NCBI GenBank assembly: GCA_037190225.1
Contig: JBBCJL010000007.1
Span: 1 to 64,000 of the forward strand
Source: MKSF01 sp037190225
GTDB taxonomy: Bacteria; Bacteroidota; Bacteroidia; Chitinophagales; Chitinophagaceae
Direction: 5' to 3'
DNA length: 64,000 nucleotides
Shown in pieces: positions 1-6,840 of this stretch (positions are counted from its first letter, which is position 1; each line of letters starts with the position of its first letter). The notes beneath the pieces are model-generated. The model did no database searches. It was not told the DNA's origin and was given only the letters and a program-made list of their open reading frames with translations. The translations under genes were made by a program, and so were the position numbers.

Positions 1-1
1 G

Positions 2-103
2 AAAGAACTCGAAGAATACATTGATTATTATAACAACAGACGGATAAAGACCGACTTAAACAATATGAGTCCAGTCATGTACCGAACTCATACTATTAAA
101 TAG
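2..103 (+). pseudogene. IS3-family transposase, C-terminal end (cut by window edge)
   Basis: The frame from base 2 is open and reads a typical end of an IS3-family OrfB/integrase-core protein (IDYYNNRRIK ... MSPVMYRTHTIK, then TAG). The YYNN.RR and LSP..YR blocks are the usual last conserved positions of this family. The following bases up to about 137 (CCAAACTTTGGGGTTCACTTCA) resemble an IS3 right end. The gene starts outside the window, so I cannot say whether the copy is intact. It lies just downstream of the persulfide dioxygenase gene. Confidence 0.75.
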
Positions 104-181
104 ATTGTTTACCTGCCCAAACTTTGGGGTTCACTTCAATATGAATTATCCGGGGCTCTTTTCTGTAAACCGGGCTATGGT

Positions 182-1600
182 TTACAACATTGTTGTAGGA
201 CAAACGTAATCGCTTACTTGGAATTTACCGGATTCCTTGATGGCTTTAAAGCCACCTTGCACATCAATCAGGTTATCGTAGCCCCTGGCTCTTAAGATCG
301 AGTTGAAGATCATGGAGCGATAGCCGCCGGCACAGTGCACATAGTAGGTTTTGTCTTTGCTTACTTCGGCAATATGCTCATTGATATAATCCAGTGCTAT
401 GTTTTCTGAGCCGATGATGTGCTCTGAAAAATGCTCGCTTTTCTTTCTGACATCCAGTATGTTCAAGTCCGGGTCTTGCGCTAAGCGATCTGCCAGTTCA
501 TCTACTGGGATAGATTCGATAGTATCGGTTTCTTTTCCTGCATCTTTCCAGGCTTTCAATCCGCCTTTTAAATAACCGATAGCATTATCATAACCCACAC
601 GCGCCAGCCTTGTTACCACTTCTTCCGCTGTACCTTCATCTGTTACCAGTAAAATAGTTTGCTTGATATCCGGGATCAGGGCGCCGACCCAGGGCGCAAA
701 GCTGCCGTCAATACCGATGTTGATGGAGCTTGGAATAAATCCTTTGGCAAAGGTGTGCGCATCCCTGGTATCTAAAATCAAGGCACCTGTTTCGTTGGCG
801 GCCGCTTCAAAAGCTTCTGGGGTCAGGGCCTGCAGTCCTTTATCCAGCACCTTGTCAATGCTTTCATAGCCTTTGATATTCATCAATACATTTTCAGGGA
901 AATAGCCCGGAGGCGGCATTAATCCATCCAATACCTTCTCTACGAATGCTTCTTTCGTCATAGGCTGTAAGGCATAGTTGGTCGCTTTCTGATGTCCCAA
1001 AATATCGGTAGTTTCCTTGCTCATATTTTTACCACAGGCTGAGCCGGCGCCGTGCGCGGGATATACAATAATGTCATCTGCCAAAGGCATAATTTTATTA
1101 TGCAAAGAGTCGTAAAGATGTGCCGCTAATTTATCCTGGGTCAGATCTGCTGCTACTTTCTGGGCTAAATCGGGGCGGCCTACATCACCAATGAATAAGG
1201 TATCTCCGGTAAACAGTCCTACATCTTTGCCTTCTTTGTCGGTCAAAAGGAAACAGGTGCTTTCCATAGTATGACCGGGTGTATGGATGACCCTGATGCT
1301 TACATCGCCCACCTTTAATACTTCACCGTCTGCTGCTACGTGTGCATCGAACCCGGGCTTGGCTGTCGGGCCGAAAACGATGGTCGCGCCGGTTTTTTGC
1401 GCTAAATCCAGATGCCCGCTTACAAAGTCTGCGTGAAAGTGTGTTTCCAGGACATACTTGATTTTCGCCCCGTCTTTTTCCGCTTTGCTGATGTAGGGCT
1501 GCACTTCTCTCAACGGGTCTATTACTACAGCTTCGCCATTGCTTTCGATATAATAGGCACCTTGTGCCAGACATCCGGTATAAATTTGTTCTACTCTCAT
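182..1600 (-). CDS. Persulfide dioxygenase-rhodanese fusion (MBL fold, CstB/ETHE1-like)
   Basis: 472 aa. The N-terminal half is a metallo-beta-lactamase domain of the ETHE1/persulfide dioxygenase type: THFHADFVSGH at about residues 53-63 and HTPGHTMES give the metal ligands. It is followed by two rhodanese domains. The first (about 270-350) has no cysteine at the active-site loop (VTDEGTAEEV), so it is probably structural. The second (about 375-460) has the active-site loop HCAGGYRS with Cys at about 423. The family oxidises glutathione or low-molecular-weight persulfides to sulfite, and the rhodanese then forms thiosulfate. The protein is cytoplasmic, with no signal peptide. It belongs with the sulfide:quinone oxidoreductase cluster at 5-10.5 kb, but a 3.3-kb transposon now starts 15 bases before its start codon and separates it from a candidate Crp/Fnr-type promoter at 4947-4990. 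Confidence 0.93.
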   Translation of the reverse strand: MRVEQIYTGCLAQGAYYIESNGEAVVIDPLREVQPYISKAEKDGAKIKYVLETHFHADFVSGHLDLAQKTGATIVFGPTAKPGFDAHVAADGEVLKVGDVSIRVIHTPGHTMESTCFLLTDKEGKDVGLFTGDTLFIGDVGRPDLAQKVAADLTQDKLAAHLYDSLHNKIMPLADDIIVYPAHGAGSACGKNMSKETTDILGHQKATNYALQPMTKEAFVEKVLDGLMPPPGYFPENVLMNIKGYESIDKVLDKGLQALTPEAFEAAANETGALILDTRDAHTFAKGFIPSSINIGIDGSFAPWVGALIPDIKQTILLVTDEGTAEEVVTRLARVGYDNAIGYLKGGLKAWKDAGKETDTIESIPVDELADRLAQDPDLNILDVRKKSEHFSEHIIGSENIALDYINEHIAEVSKDKTYYVHCAGGYRSMIFNSILRARGYDNLIDVQGGFKAIKESGKFQVSDYVCPTTML

Positions 1601-1606
1601 AACGAA

Positions 1607-1614
1607 TAATTTTT
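1607..1614. repeat. Target site duplication, left copy
   Basis: TAATTTTT, directly left of the transposon end. It is identical to 4915-4922 on the other side. Eight-base duplications are characteristic of IS1595-family transposition. Confidence 0.9.
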
Positions 1615-1654
1615 GGCACTAATATACAAGTTTACACTTGCTGGTTAAGAATAA

Positions 1655-1679
1655 AACCACCGTTATTCTTTAGGTGGTT
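1655..1679 (-). terminator. Hairpin overlapping the 3' end of the 113-aa gene
   Basis: AACCACC (1655-1661) pairs with GGTGGTT (1673-1679). Read on the minus strand it is followed by TTTTATTCTT, so it could terminate transcription leaving the transposon towards the persulfide dioxygenase gene. The 7-bp stem is modest. Confidence 0.45.
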
Positions 1680-2004
1680 CAGGATCCGATAACTTCTTCA
1701 TTATGCGTCCAAAGTCTATCTTCGGATTGAGATCCATTATACTGACAAAATCTTTCCATTTAGTAACGGTTTCTATTTTGGAGAGTACGTCTAACATCAA
1801 ATCGTGAATGTCCTTATACTGTAACAGCTCTTCAAAATTGTTATCCCAGTGTTTGTCGATGTTCTTTGAAATAATGTCAAAATTAGTTTGTAAAGACAGG
1901 TGACGAGAGAATATATCTTTCAAAACTTTTTCAACACTTTTGTCATTGCCTTTTAATCTGATAATGTGCTGTCTAAACTTTTCATATATCTCACTGTGTC
2001 CCAT
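1663..2004 (-). CDS. Hypothetical passenger protein, 113 aa
   Basis: Charged, apparently all-helical soluble protein with no signal peptide or recognised motif. Its start overlaps the end of the IS1595 transposase by 14 bases on the same strand, so the two are likely co-transcribed and perhaps translationally coupled. That makes it the best candidate for an accessory transposition factor, but this is only inferred from position. It is the last gene of the transposon before the persulfide dioxygenase gene, so read-through from this operon is the only obvious transcription left for that gene. Confidence 0.7.
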   Translation of the reverse strand: MGHSEIYEKFRQHIIRLKGNDKSVEKVLKDIFSRHLSLQTNFDIISKNIDKHWDNNFEELLQYKDIHDLMLDVLSKIETVTKWKDFVSIMDLNPKIDFGRIMKKLSDPEPPKE

Positions 2005-2932
2005 ATACTAATTTTTTGTAAGTTAATCTTTTTGTGACGGCTGTCTGCAAAAATAGATCGAACACTTTAGAAATCCTATCTCCCCGGAGATTAAACCGAT
2101 ATGTCATTTCATCTGCATAAGATTGTAGATGCTTAGGACTCACTTTGTAATAGGTTCCGTTTATTGATCGCTTAAAATGAGACCAAAAGTTTTCAATCCC
2201 ATTTGTAGTAATACCTCCTTCTGAGTAATACTGGCCTCTTCCGTGATCCACAAAACTGTGGTTGTAAAATGTATTCATACCGAAGTAGGCTGACCACTCA
2301 TCCGTCATTAACGTACTTTGTTTTTTGACATTATCCAATACTATCGGACGAATTGTCCTTGCTTTGGTATCAGGAATAACGAAACAAAGAACTTTGCTCG
2401 TCTCTCCTCTTTGTAATAGTCCCAAAACCGGTGTTTTGTCTTTGAAACTTCTACCTTGACTATTCTTCACTTTTTTGTCCTTGTGTCGGTTCTTGTTCTT
2501 TCCTCCTACGAAGGTCTCATCCGCCTCAACAATTCCTTCTAATTCAATATTTATTGACCTACTCACCATTGCGTGCCTGATCCTGTGTAGTAAAAACCAC
2601 GCAGTTTTCTGTGTCACACCTAAATCTTTCGCCAATTGGTAGGAACTTATTCCCCTCTTTTGAGAAAGAAAAAGAAAAATTGCAAGGAACCAAGTTTTCA
2701 GATCAAGTTTAGAGTTTTCATAAATTGTTCCGGTTCTGACATTGAAATATTTATTAGTGTTGACACACTTATATCTATTGCCGGAACATTTGTACACTCT
2801 TGATTTTTTATCAAAAGGCGAAGTGACTTTTCCATTCCAACGTATTTTTTCTAATACATTAATCGCTGATTGTTCGTCTGGAAAGGCTTTAAAGAAGTCA
2901 AAAATATTACTAAGTTTCAGGGAGGGTATCAT
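1991..2932 (-). CDS. IS1595-family transposase
   Basis: 313 aa. The N-terminal part has a reduced zinc-ribbon-like pair (YKCSGNRYKC, C49 and C56). Then come a helix-turn-helix-like stretch (SSYQLAKDLGVTQKTAWFLL) and the IS1595/ISXO2-like catalytic domain: first Asp in VEADETFVGG (D138), second in LMTDEWSAY (D211), and the acidic residue in NGIENFWSHFKR (E247). All catalytic blocks are present, so the enzyme looks intact. Length is in the usual range for the family. It drives the 3.3-kb element with ends at 1615 and 4914. Confidence 0.93.
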   Translation of the reverse strand: MIPSLKLSNIFDFFKAFPDEQSAINVLEKIRWNGKVTSPFDKKSRVYKCSGNRYKCVNTNKYFNVRTGTIYENSKLDLKTWFLAIFLFLSQKRGISSYQLAKDLGVTQKTAWFLLHRIRHAMVSRSINIELEGIVEADETFVGGKNKNRHKDKKVKNSQGRSFKDKTPVLGLLQRGETSKVLCFVIPDTKARTIRPIVLDNVKKQSTLMTDEWSAYFGMNTFYNHSFVDHGRGQYYSEGGITTNGIENFWSHFKRSINGTYYKVSPKHLQSYADEMTYRFNLRGDRISKVFDLFLQTAVTKRLTYKKLVYGTQ

Positions 2933-3018
2933 ACCCTAAATATACGAAAAACGTATGTGATTTTTTGAAACTATTTGTGTAATTTTACTTAAATTTTTCA
3001 CCCTTTAAACCATAAAAA

Positions 3019-3219
3019 ATGGAAAACACTGAACAAAAAATTGTAGAATTGACACAACGAGTAAAAGAATTAGAATTGTTATTGACTGCCACGATTGACA
3101 GATATTCAGAACTCATTTGTAACTTACTATTAAATACGGCAAATGCCACTCCCGGTCTAACTAAGGAAATCATTAGCGACGGTATTTACTCAACTCTCGA
3201 TAAATTGTGTAGGGAATAA
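3019..3219 (+). CDS. Hypothetical small protein, 66 aa
   Basis: Passenger gene of the IS1595 transposon. The first 30 residues (EQKIVELTQRVKELELLL) have heptad-like spacing and may form a short coiled coil. No known domain. The start follows an A-rich leader (ccataaaaaATG) common in Bacteroidota. Its last 47 bases overlap, tail to tail, the end of the gene on the opposite strand (3173-3412). A competing reading on the minus strand of this segment is less convincing. Confidence 0.5.
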   Translation: MENTEQKIVELTQRVKELELLLTATIDRYSELICNLLLNTANATPGLTKEIISDGIYSTLDKLCRE

Positions 3220-3412
3220 CGGTTTCGGTATAAACTTCCAACATCGTCTTTCCGGCCTGAAAATTTTCATAAAGATGTTGACCTAAAGATTCGATCGTCA
3301 TATCCTTGAATCTTTCGTCTCCTTCTTTGAAGAATTTATCTAAGTCTAATTTAGAAATAAATGTGAGATCGTTTTTCACATTAGTTCCTTTTTCATTACT
3401 TTTGTCTGACAT
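3173..3412 (-). CDS. Hypothetical small protein, 79 aa
   Basis: Passenger gene. Acidic/basic soluble protein (MSDKSNEKG start; LDKFFKEGDERFKDM core) without signal peptide, membrane segment or recognised motif. Convergent and overlapping by 47 bases with 3019-3219. The 236 bases upstream to 3648 are AT-rich and hold an inverted-repeat-rich segment, the likely promoter area for this gene and for the plus-strand genes that follow. Confidence 0.5.
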   Translation of the reverse strand: MSDKSNEKGTNVKNDLTFISKLDLDKFFKEGDERFKDMTIESLGQHLYENFQAGKTMLEVYTETVIPYTIYRELSKYRR

Positions 3413-3573
3413 AAAATTTGTTTTAAATGAATAAATAAAAAAAATACAAAATATATAAATACTTAGTATTGTATCATAATTGTGCTACTCTAAATTACCA
3501 CCATAGTACACAAGCCACAAATTATGACTATGATACGCCGTTATGGCGTAGCTGTGTCTTTTGTGGTGATAGG

Positions 3574-3648
3574 TTGTGGTAAACCTTGAGTAGCGAGAGA
3601 ATTTCGGCTACGCTATTTTTTATCACCTATACTCAAAATTTACCACAA
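3574..3648. repeat. Long imperfect inverted repeat next to a start codon
   Basis: Left arm TTGTGGTAAACCTTGAGT (3574-3591) pairs with right arm ACTCAAAATTTACCACAA (3631-3648) with two mismatches. The loop contains nested short inverted repeats (TAGC/GCTA, AGCG/CGCT). The right arm ends at the base before the ATG of the 169-aa passenger gene, so the RNA could hide its initiation region; it could equally be an internal recombination or binding site of the element. Confidence 0.6.
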
Positions 3649-4158
3649 ATGAAAAAGTTAATTTTTCCAATTTTATGCCTTTTTATCTATCAAAAGGCGT
3701 CTGCTCAGACTGATTCACACAAGCTACAATTTTCTTGGGGTAACAAGTTTCACATTGTCGATGAAAACGGATTCAGAGTTAAAAGGAATCTGAAAAAGGA
3801 AGAAATGCGAAACTTGTTGTCTGATAACCCCAATGCCCTAAGTTTATACAATCAGTTTCGTTCCAATATGACTACCAGCAAAGTACTGGGTTGGTCTTCT
3901 GCTGGTACTGCTGTGGCAGGGTTAGGTCTTATTCTTGCAGGTATTGACTGGGACACAGGCGACATTAATAATACGTTAGTCTGGTCCGGTATTGGCCTCG
4001 AATTTGTCACTATTGCTCTCAGCGCATCTTCTATTGCTTTTAATGTTTCGGCTAAAACTAAAGGGTACCGATTATCCAACTATTATAACAAAACTCAAAC
4101 TCATACTCTAAACTTAGGACTAACTCGTCACGGTATTGGGTTGGTTTATAAATTCTAA
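3649..4158 (+). CDS. Hypothetical exported passenger protein, 169 aa
   Basis: I chose ATG 3649 because it gives a clear signal peptide (MKKLIFPILCLFIYQKASAQ) and the upstream reading is non-coding hairpin sequence. After cleavage there is a soluble stretch (residues 20-80) followed by two hydrophobic segments (about 82-105 and 115-140: AGTAVAGLGLILAGI, WSGIGLEFVTIALSASS). It may therefore be a small envelope protein anchored in the membrane. No family recognised. First gene of a probable plus-strand set with 4165-4353 (6-base gap) and 4390-4635. Confidence 0.65.
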   Translation: MKKLIFPILCLFIYQKASAQTDSHKLQFSWGNKFHIVDENGFRVKRNLKKEEMRNLLSDNPNALSLYNQFRSNMTTSKVLGWSSAGTAVAGLGLILAGIDWDTGDINNTLVWSGIGLEFVTIALSASSIAFNVSAKTKGYRLSNYYNKTQTHTLNLGLTRHGIGLVYKF

Positions 4159-4164
4159 TAAGCT

Positions 4165-4353
4165 ATGAACCATCCATTATCTGTTTTATTTGTATGGACA
4201 GTATCCATATTTGCAGGTTACGTTTCTTGGAGAATCACAACACCCGAAAGTTTTGGAGGAGCTGTAGTGTTTGTTTTGTTATGGTTCGCCTTAGCTTATG
4301 TTTTCCGAGGGATTGCGGCCCTAATTATAATATTTGTAGGAGACAATTCGTAA
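4165..4353 (+). CDS. Hypothetical small membrane protein, 62 aa
   Basis: Two predicted membrane helices (LSVLFVWTVSIFAGYVSW and AVVFVLLWFALAYVFRGIAALIIIFV) and almost no soluble part. It starts six bases after the previous passenger gene and is probably co-transcribed with it. No family recognised. Confidence 0.55.
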   Translation: MNHPLSVLFVWTVSIFAGYVSWRITTPESFGGAVVFVLLWFALAYVFRGIAALIIIFVGDNS

Positions 4354-4389
4354 TTTTAACTATTCTATCACATCTAAAATCTATCATCT

Positions 4390-4635
4390 ATGACTGACAC
4401 ACAAAATCCCGAATTCATTGAAAAATTGAAGAAACACATACAGGAAACCTATAGAGTAGACGAACCTGTCACTGGTTTAGAATTAGCTAAAAGCTTTGCT
4501 AAATCTTTAGGTAGCACACACTTTGATGTGTACGTTTTGACTTTACAGGAACAAGTTGTAAACACCTTATTGGAAAGTGGCATTATAAAAGAGGCGCGTA
4601 TTTCACAACCTGAGAAAGTATATACAGTAAAGTAA
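4390..4635 (+). CDS. Hypothetical small protein, 81 aa
   Basis: Soluble, charged protein of the transposon cargo; the C-terminal half (DVYVLTLQEQVVNTLLESGIIKEARI) has the look of a small winged-helix-like fold, but this is only an impression. It lies 36 bases after the membrane protein gene. Its last 53 bases overlap the end of the opposite gene 4583-4834. Confidence 0.5.
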   Translation: MTDTQNPEFIEKLKKHIQETYRVDEPVTGLELAKSFAKSLGSTHFDVYVLTLQEQVVNTLLESGIIKEARISQPEKVYTVK

Positions 4636-4834
4636 ATAAGATAGCTACACCCGAAATATAAGCGTATCGCTTTAACCGTTTAATTTGCTTTGGGTAAATT
4701 CCAATTATGTAGAATTTTTTATTTGAAACTGTTTTAATTTCGTTTCTTATACCTTTGAGCCAATCAGGTGCCGGATGAAAGTCTTCATAGTCTGCTAAAA
4801 ATATTTTTCCTGTTAATCTTTTTAATAAGTTCAT
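4583..4834 (-). CDS. Hypothetical membrane-anchored small protein, 83 aa
   Basis: Basic N-terminal half and one C-terminal membrane helix (YAYISGVAILFTLLYILSQVV). No recognised family. It converges with and overlaps 4390-4635. It is the outermost passenger gene at the right end of the transposon, about 60 bases from the right inverted repeat. Confidence 0.5.
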   Translation of the reverse strand: MNLLKRLTGKIFLADYEDFHPAPDWLKGIRNEIKTVSNKKFYIIGIYPKQIKRLKRYAYISGVAILFTLLYILSQVVKYAPLL

Positions 4835-4850
4835 AAAATTTAATTTTTAC

Positions 4851-4878
4851 AAACTCCTCCCTAAAAGAGGAGTTTTTT
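4851..4878 (+). terminator. Terminator near the right end of the transposon
   Basis: AAACTCCTC (4851-4859) pairs with GAGGAGTTT (4867-4875), followed by TTT. On the plus strand it would stop passenger transcripts before the transposon end at 4914. Confidence 0.6.
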
Positions 4879-4914
4879 AGTTATAAAAAGGGTGTATTAT
4901 TGTATGTTAGTGCC

Positions 4915-4922
4915 TAATTTTT
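4915..4922. repeat. Target site duplication, right copy
   Basis: TAATTTTT, identical to 1607-1614 at the other end of the IS1595-family transposon. Confidence 0.9.
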
Positions 4923-4946
4923 TTTACGTTTTTAGAATCGTTTATA

Positions 4947-4990
4947 CAAAAGTATTACCGGGATTTTCCCCGGTTGGTAACAAGGATTAC
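4947..4990 (-). promoter_or_regulatory. Candidate Crp/Fnr-activated promoter cut off from the persulfide dioxygenase gene
   Basis: On the minus strand: operator GTAAC-AAGG-ATTAC (4977-4990), then a -7 element TACTTTTG (4947-4954, exact TAnnTTTG). From the outer edge of the -7 element to the operator edge is 30 bases, as at the other three sites of the cluster. If the transposon is removed, the -7 element lies 38 bases before the persulfide dioxygenase start. No other gene now follows it outside the transposon. Confidence 0.75.
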
Positions 4991-5039
4991 AATGCGGGTA
5001 TTTTTGAAATTTTTTCTATGCGACTTACTCTTTGAGGAA

Positions 5040-5190
5040 TCACAGCCACAAAACAAATGCTCCAATGATCATTAATTGAAAAGCAAATACAGCTAAACCA
5101 TACCACAGACCACTTTTACCTGATTGCCGTAAACCCCGGAAACGGATCTGCATGCCGGTATTGGTCATGGCAATGGTCAGGCAAAGGCCC
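5040..5190 (-). pseudogene. Remnant of a YeiH-type putative sulfate exporter
   Basis: Only about 45 C-terminal residues are recognisable (TIAMTNTGMQIRFRGLRQSG, then a hydrophobic helix ending GAFVLWL). They match the last segment of the YeiH/UPF0324 family, where an AMA..GL.T....LR..G block precedes the final helix. The longer open frame upstream (to 5276) is out of frame with the TauE/SafE gene and overlaps its end, so the N-terminal part is not real. The bulk of the gene is missing, presumably by an internal deletion. Confidence 0.5.
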
Positions 5191-5221
5191 GGGCGCCTGT
5201 GGCATATATTGTTGCAGCCAT

Positions 5222-6037
5222 TTACAGGAATAATTCTTTGATGAAAATATAGATACCCATTGCCAGTACAAACCATCCGAACGCAGCTTTGAGCTTATTG
5301 CCTCCTATTTTTTTAGATAATAAAATTCCGGTAAATATACCCGCAACAGATAATAATGTGAATACGGAAAGTAAAGCCCAATCTATGTGCTCACTGCTTT
5401 GCAAATCACCGGTAAAGCCTAAAAGCGATTTAGCCGCGATGATAAACAGGGAAGTGCCTACTGCCAGCTTCATAGGCATTTTTGCCAGCAATACCAAAGC
5501 AGGGATAATCAAAAATCCACCTCCTGCACCTACCAATCCCGTAACTACGCCTACCAAAGAGCCCTCCAGCAGAATCATCGGATAATTATATTTCATTACA
5601 CCGTCTTCGGATATCTCCTTGTTTTTCTTAACCGGTTTTATCATAGAGACAGATGCGGCTATCATTACTATAGCAAACAATACCATTAATGCTACGGGCT
5701 TGGTAAGCTCAAAGCTTCCCAGGCTGAAAAGTGTATCAGGAATCAGCGGCATTAAATAAGCTCTGGTGAGATACACTGCAGCAATGGATGGCATGCCAAA
5801 TATCAGTACTGTTTTAAAATCTACTCTTTTCTGCACAGCATTTTGAATGCCTCCTACCAAAGATGTGGTCCCTACGATAAACAATGAATATGCTGTGGCG
5901 ATAACAGGATCCACACCCATTACATACACTAAGATTGGAACCGTAAGAATGGAGCCGCCACTGCCGATCAGTCCCAATGAAGTACCCACGAGTGTCGCTA
6001 ATATATATCCGATAATAGTTGTTATTCCCATAATCAA
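5222..6037 (-). CDS. TauE/SafE family sulfite/sulfonate exporter
   Basis: 271 aa with about eight membrane helices in two repeats. The family signature GxGGxxxxPxL occurs twice: GLIGSGGSILTVPILV at the N-terminus and GLVGAGGGFLIIPALVLL in the second half. Members export sulfite, sulfoacetate or related anions through the inner membrane. Either of two methionines (6037 or 6031) could be the start. It has its own candidate Crp/Fnr-type promoter at 6071-6114. In this sulfur cluster a role in removing sulfite made by the persulfide dioxygenase is likely but inferred. Confidence 0.9.
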   Translation of the reverse strand: MIMGITTIIGYILATLVGTSLGLIGSGGSILTVPILVYVMGVDPVIATAYSLFIVGTTSLVGGIQNAVQKRVDFKTVLIFGMPSIAAVYLTRAYLMPLIPDTLFSLGSFELTKPVALMVLFAIVMIAASVSMIKPVKKNKEISEDGVMKYNYPMILLEGSLVGVVTGLVGAGGGFLIIPALVLLAKMPMKLAVGTSLFIIAAKSLLGFTGDLQSSEHIDWALLSVFTLLSVAGIFTGILLSKKIGGNKLKAAFGWFVLAMGIYIFIKELFL

Positions 6038-6070
6038 TATGTTTTACCTTTTCGAAATATTTTGAGAAGG

Positions 6071-6114
6071 CAAAACTAGTATCGGTATTTTCCGGATATG
6101 GTAACAATAGTTAC
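6071..6114 (-). promoter_or_regulatory. Candidate Crp/Fnr-activated promoter of the TauE/SafE gene
   Basis: Minus strand: palindrome GTAAC-AATA-GTTAC (6101-6114) and exact -7 element TAGTTTTG (6071-6078), 33 bases before the start codon. The operator centre is about 36 bases upstream of the end of the -7 element, that is near -41, the class II activator position. Confidence 0.75.
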
Positions 6115-6138
6115 AGGAGCGTATTAAAGTCACTAAAA

Positions 6139-6166
6139 AAAGCTAAAGTCGTAGAACTTTAGCTTT
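6139..6166 (-). terminator. Terminator after the Crp/Fnr gene
   Basis: AAAGCTAAAGT (6139-6149) and ACTTTAGCTTT (6156-6166) form an 11-bp perfect stem with a 6-base loop. Read on the minus strand it is followed by a T run. It ends the operon 9171-6183. Confidence 0.85.
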
Positions 6167-6182
6167 GCAATGAACAGTAGGC

Positions 6183-6824
6183 TTAGTCTTTCGCCTGCCT
6201 TACAATCTCTATACTGTTCCGATTCATTTTTATTTTTCCTTCATGCTCCAATGCCTTTAGCAGGCGGGAAATGACAACCCTTGAGCTGTTTAGTTCATTG
6301 GCTATTTCCTGATGTGTTTTATTGATTATTGTACTGTTATTTACCTTGCTGGTTTCAGAAAGGTAATTTAATAATCGTTCGTCCATATGCATAAAAGCAA
6401 TATTGTCAATGGCATTCAACAATTCATTGAAGCGGTTATTATAGCTTTCGAACACATATGCCCGCCAGCTTTTGTATTTACCCATCCATTCTTCCATTTT
6501 GCCAACGGGAATCATAGCCACCAAACCATTGTTTTCGGCTACTGCACGTATTTCGCTTTTTTTGTCGCCCATACAGCAGGTCAGGGTCATAGAGCACGTG
6601 TCACCTTTCTCGATAAAATAAAGCAGTAATTCACCCGTGTCTAAATCTTCTCTCATGATTTTGATGGCACCGCTGATGAGCAGGGGCATTGTTTTGATAT
6701 ATTTGCCTATATCAATCAGTACATCACCTTCTTTGAAGGGTACGATTTTGGCAACTGAGGATATTTCATCCAGCAGCGCCGGCTCAAATATGCCACCGTA
6801 GGCTTCATGTATCAGGTCTTCCAT
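6183..6824 (-). CDS. Crp/Fnr family transcriptional regulator
   Basis: 213 aa: cyclic-nucleotide-binding-like sensor domain (about 20-130) and a C-terminal winged helix (THQEIANELNSSRVVISRLLKALEHEG, about 165-192). There is no N-terminal cysteine cluster of the Fnr [4Fe-4S] type; a Cys-Cys pair lies in TLTCCMGDKK in the middle of the sensor domain, so the signal is unknown. It is the last gene of the operon YeeE/YedE - porin - YeeE/YedE - regulator (16-base gap to the previous gene). The conserved palindrome GTAAC-N4-GTTAC before four promoters of the cluster is the likely operator, which would include its own operon. Confidence 0.9.
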   Translation of the reverse strand: MEDLIHEAYGGIFEPALLDEISSVAKIVPFKEGDVLIDIGKYIKTMPLLISGAIKIMREDLDTGELLLYFIEKGDTCSMTLTCCMGDKKSEIRAVAENNGLVAMIPVGKMEEWMGKYKSWRAYVFESYNNRFNELLNAIDNIAFMHMDERLLNYLSETSKVNNSTIINKTHQEIANELNSSRVVISRLLKALEHEGKIKMNRNSIEIVRQAKD

Positions 6825-6840
6825 AATGCTATATTTGTGA

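Larger units (their letters stand above)
1615..4914 (-). mobile_element. IS1595-family transposon with passenger genes
   Basis: A 3300-bp element. The left end begins GGCACTAATATACAA at 1615 and the right end, read inward on the other strand from 4914, begins GGCACTAACATACAA. Over 24 bases the two ends match at 19 positions, including ACAC at positions 20-23. The flanks are identical 8-mers, TAATTTTT, at 1607-1614 and 4915-4922. The element contains one IS1595-type DDE transposase and seven other small open frames (1663-2004, 3019-3219, 3173-3412, 3649-4158, 4165-4353, 4390-4635, 4583-4834). The whole insert is more AT-rich than the flanking sulfur genes. It lies inside the 5' leader of the persulfide dioxygenase gene. 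Passenger genes are known in the IS1595 family; this particular cargo I do not recognise. The clean duplication suggests a fairly recent insertion. Confidence 0.9.

Noticed and set aside
5040..5276. Intact 78-aa gene after the TauE/SafE gene
   Set aside because: Only the C-terminal half resembles a known family; the N-terminal half overlaps the coding end of the neighbouring gene out of frame.
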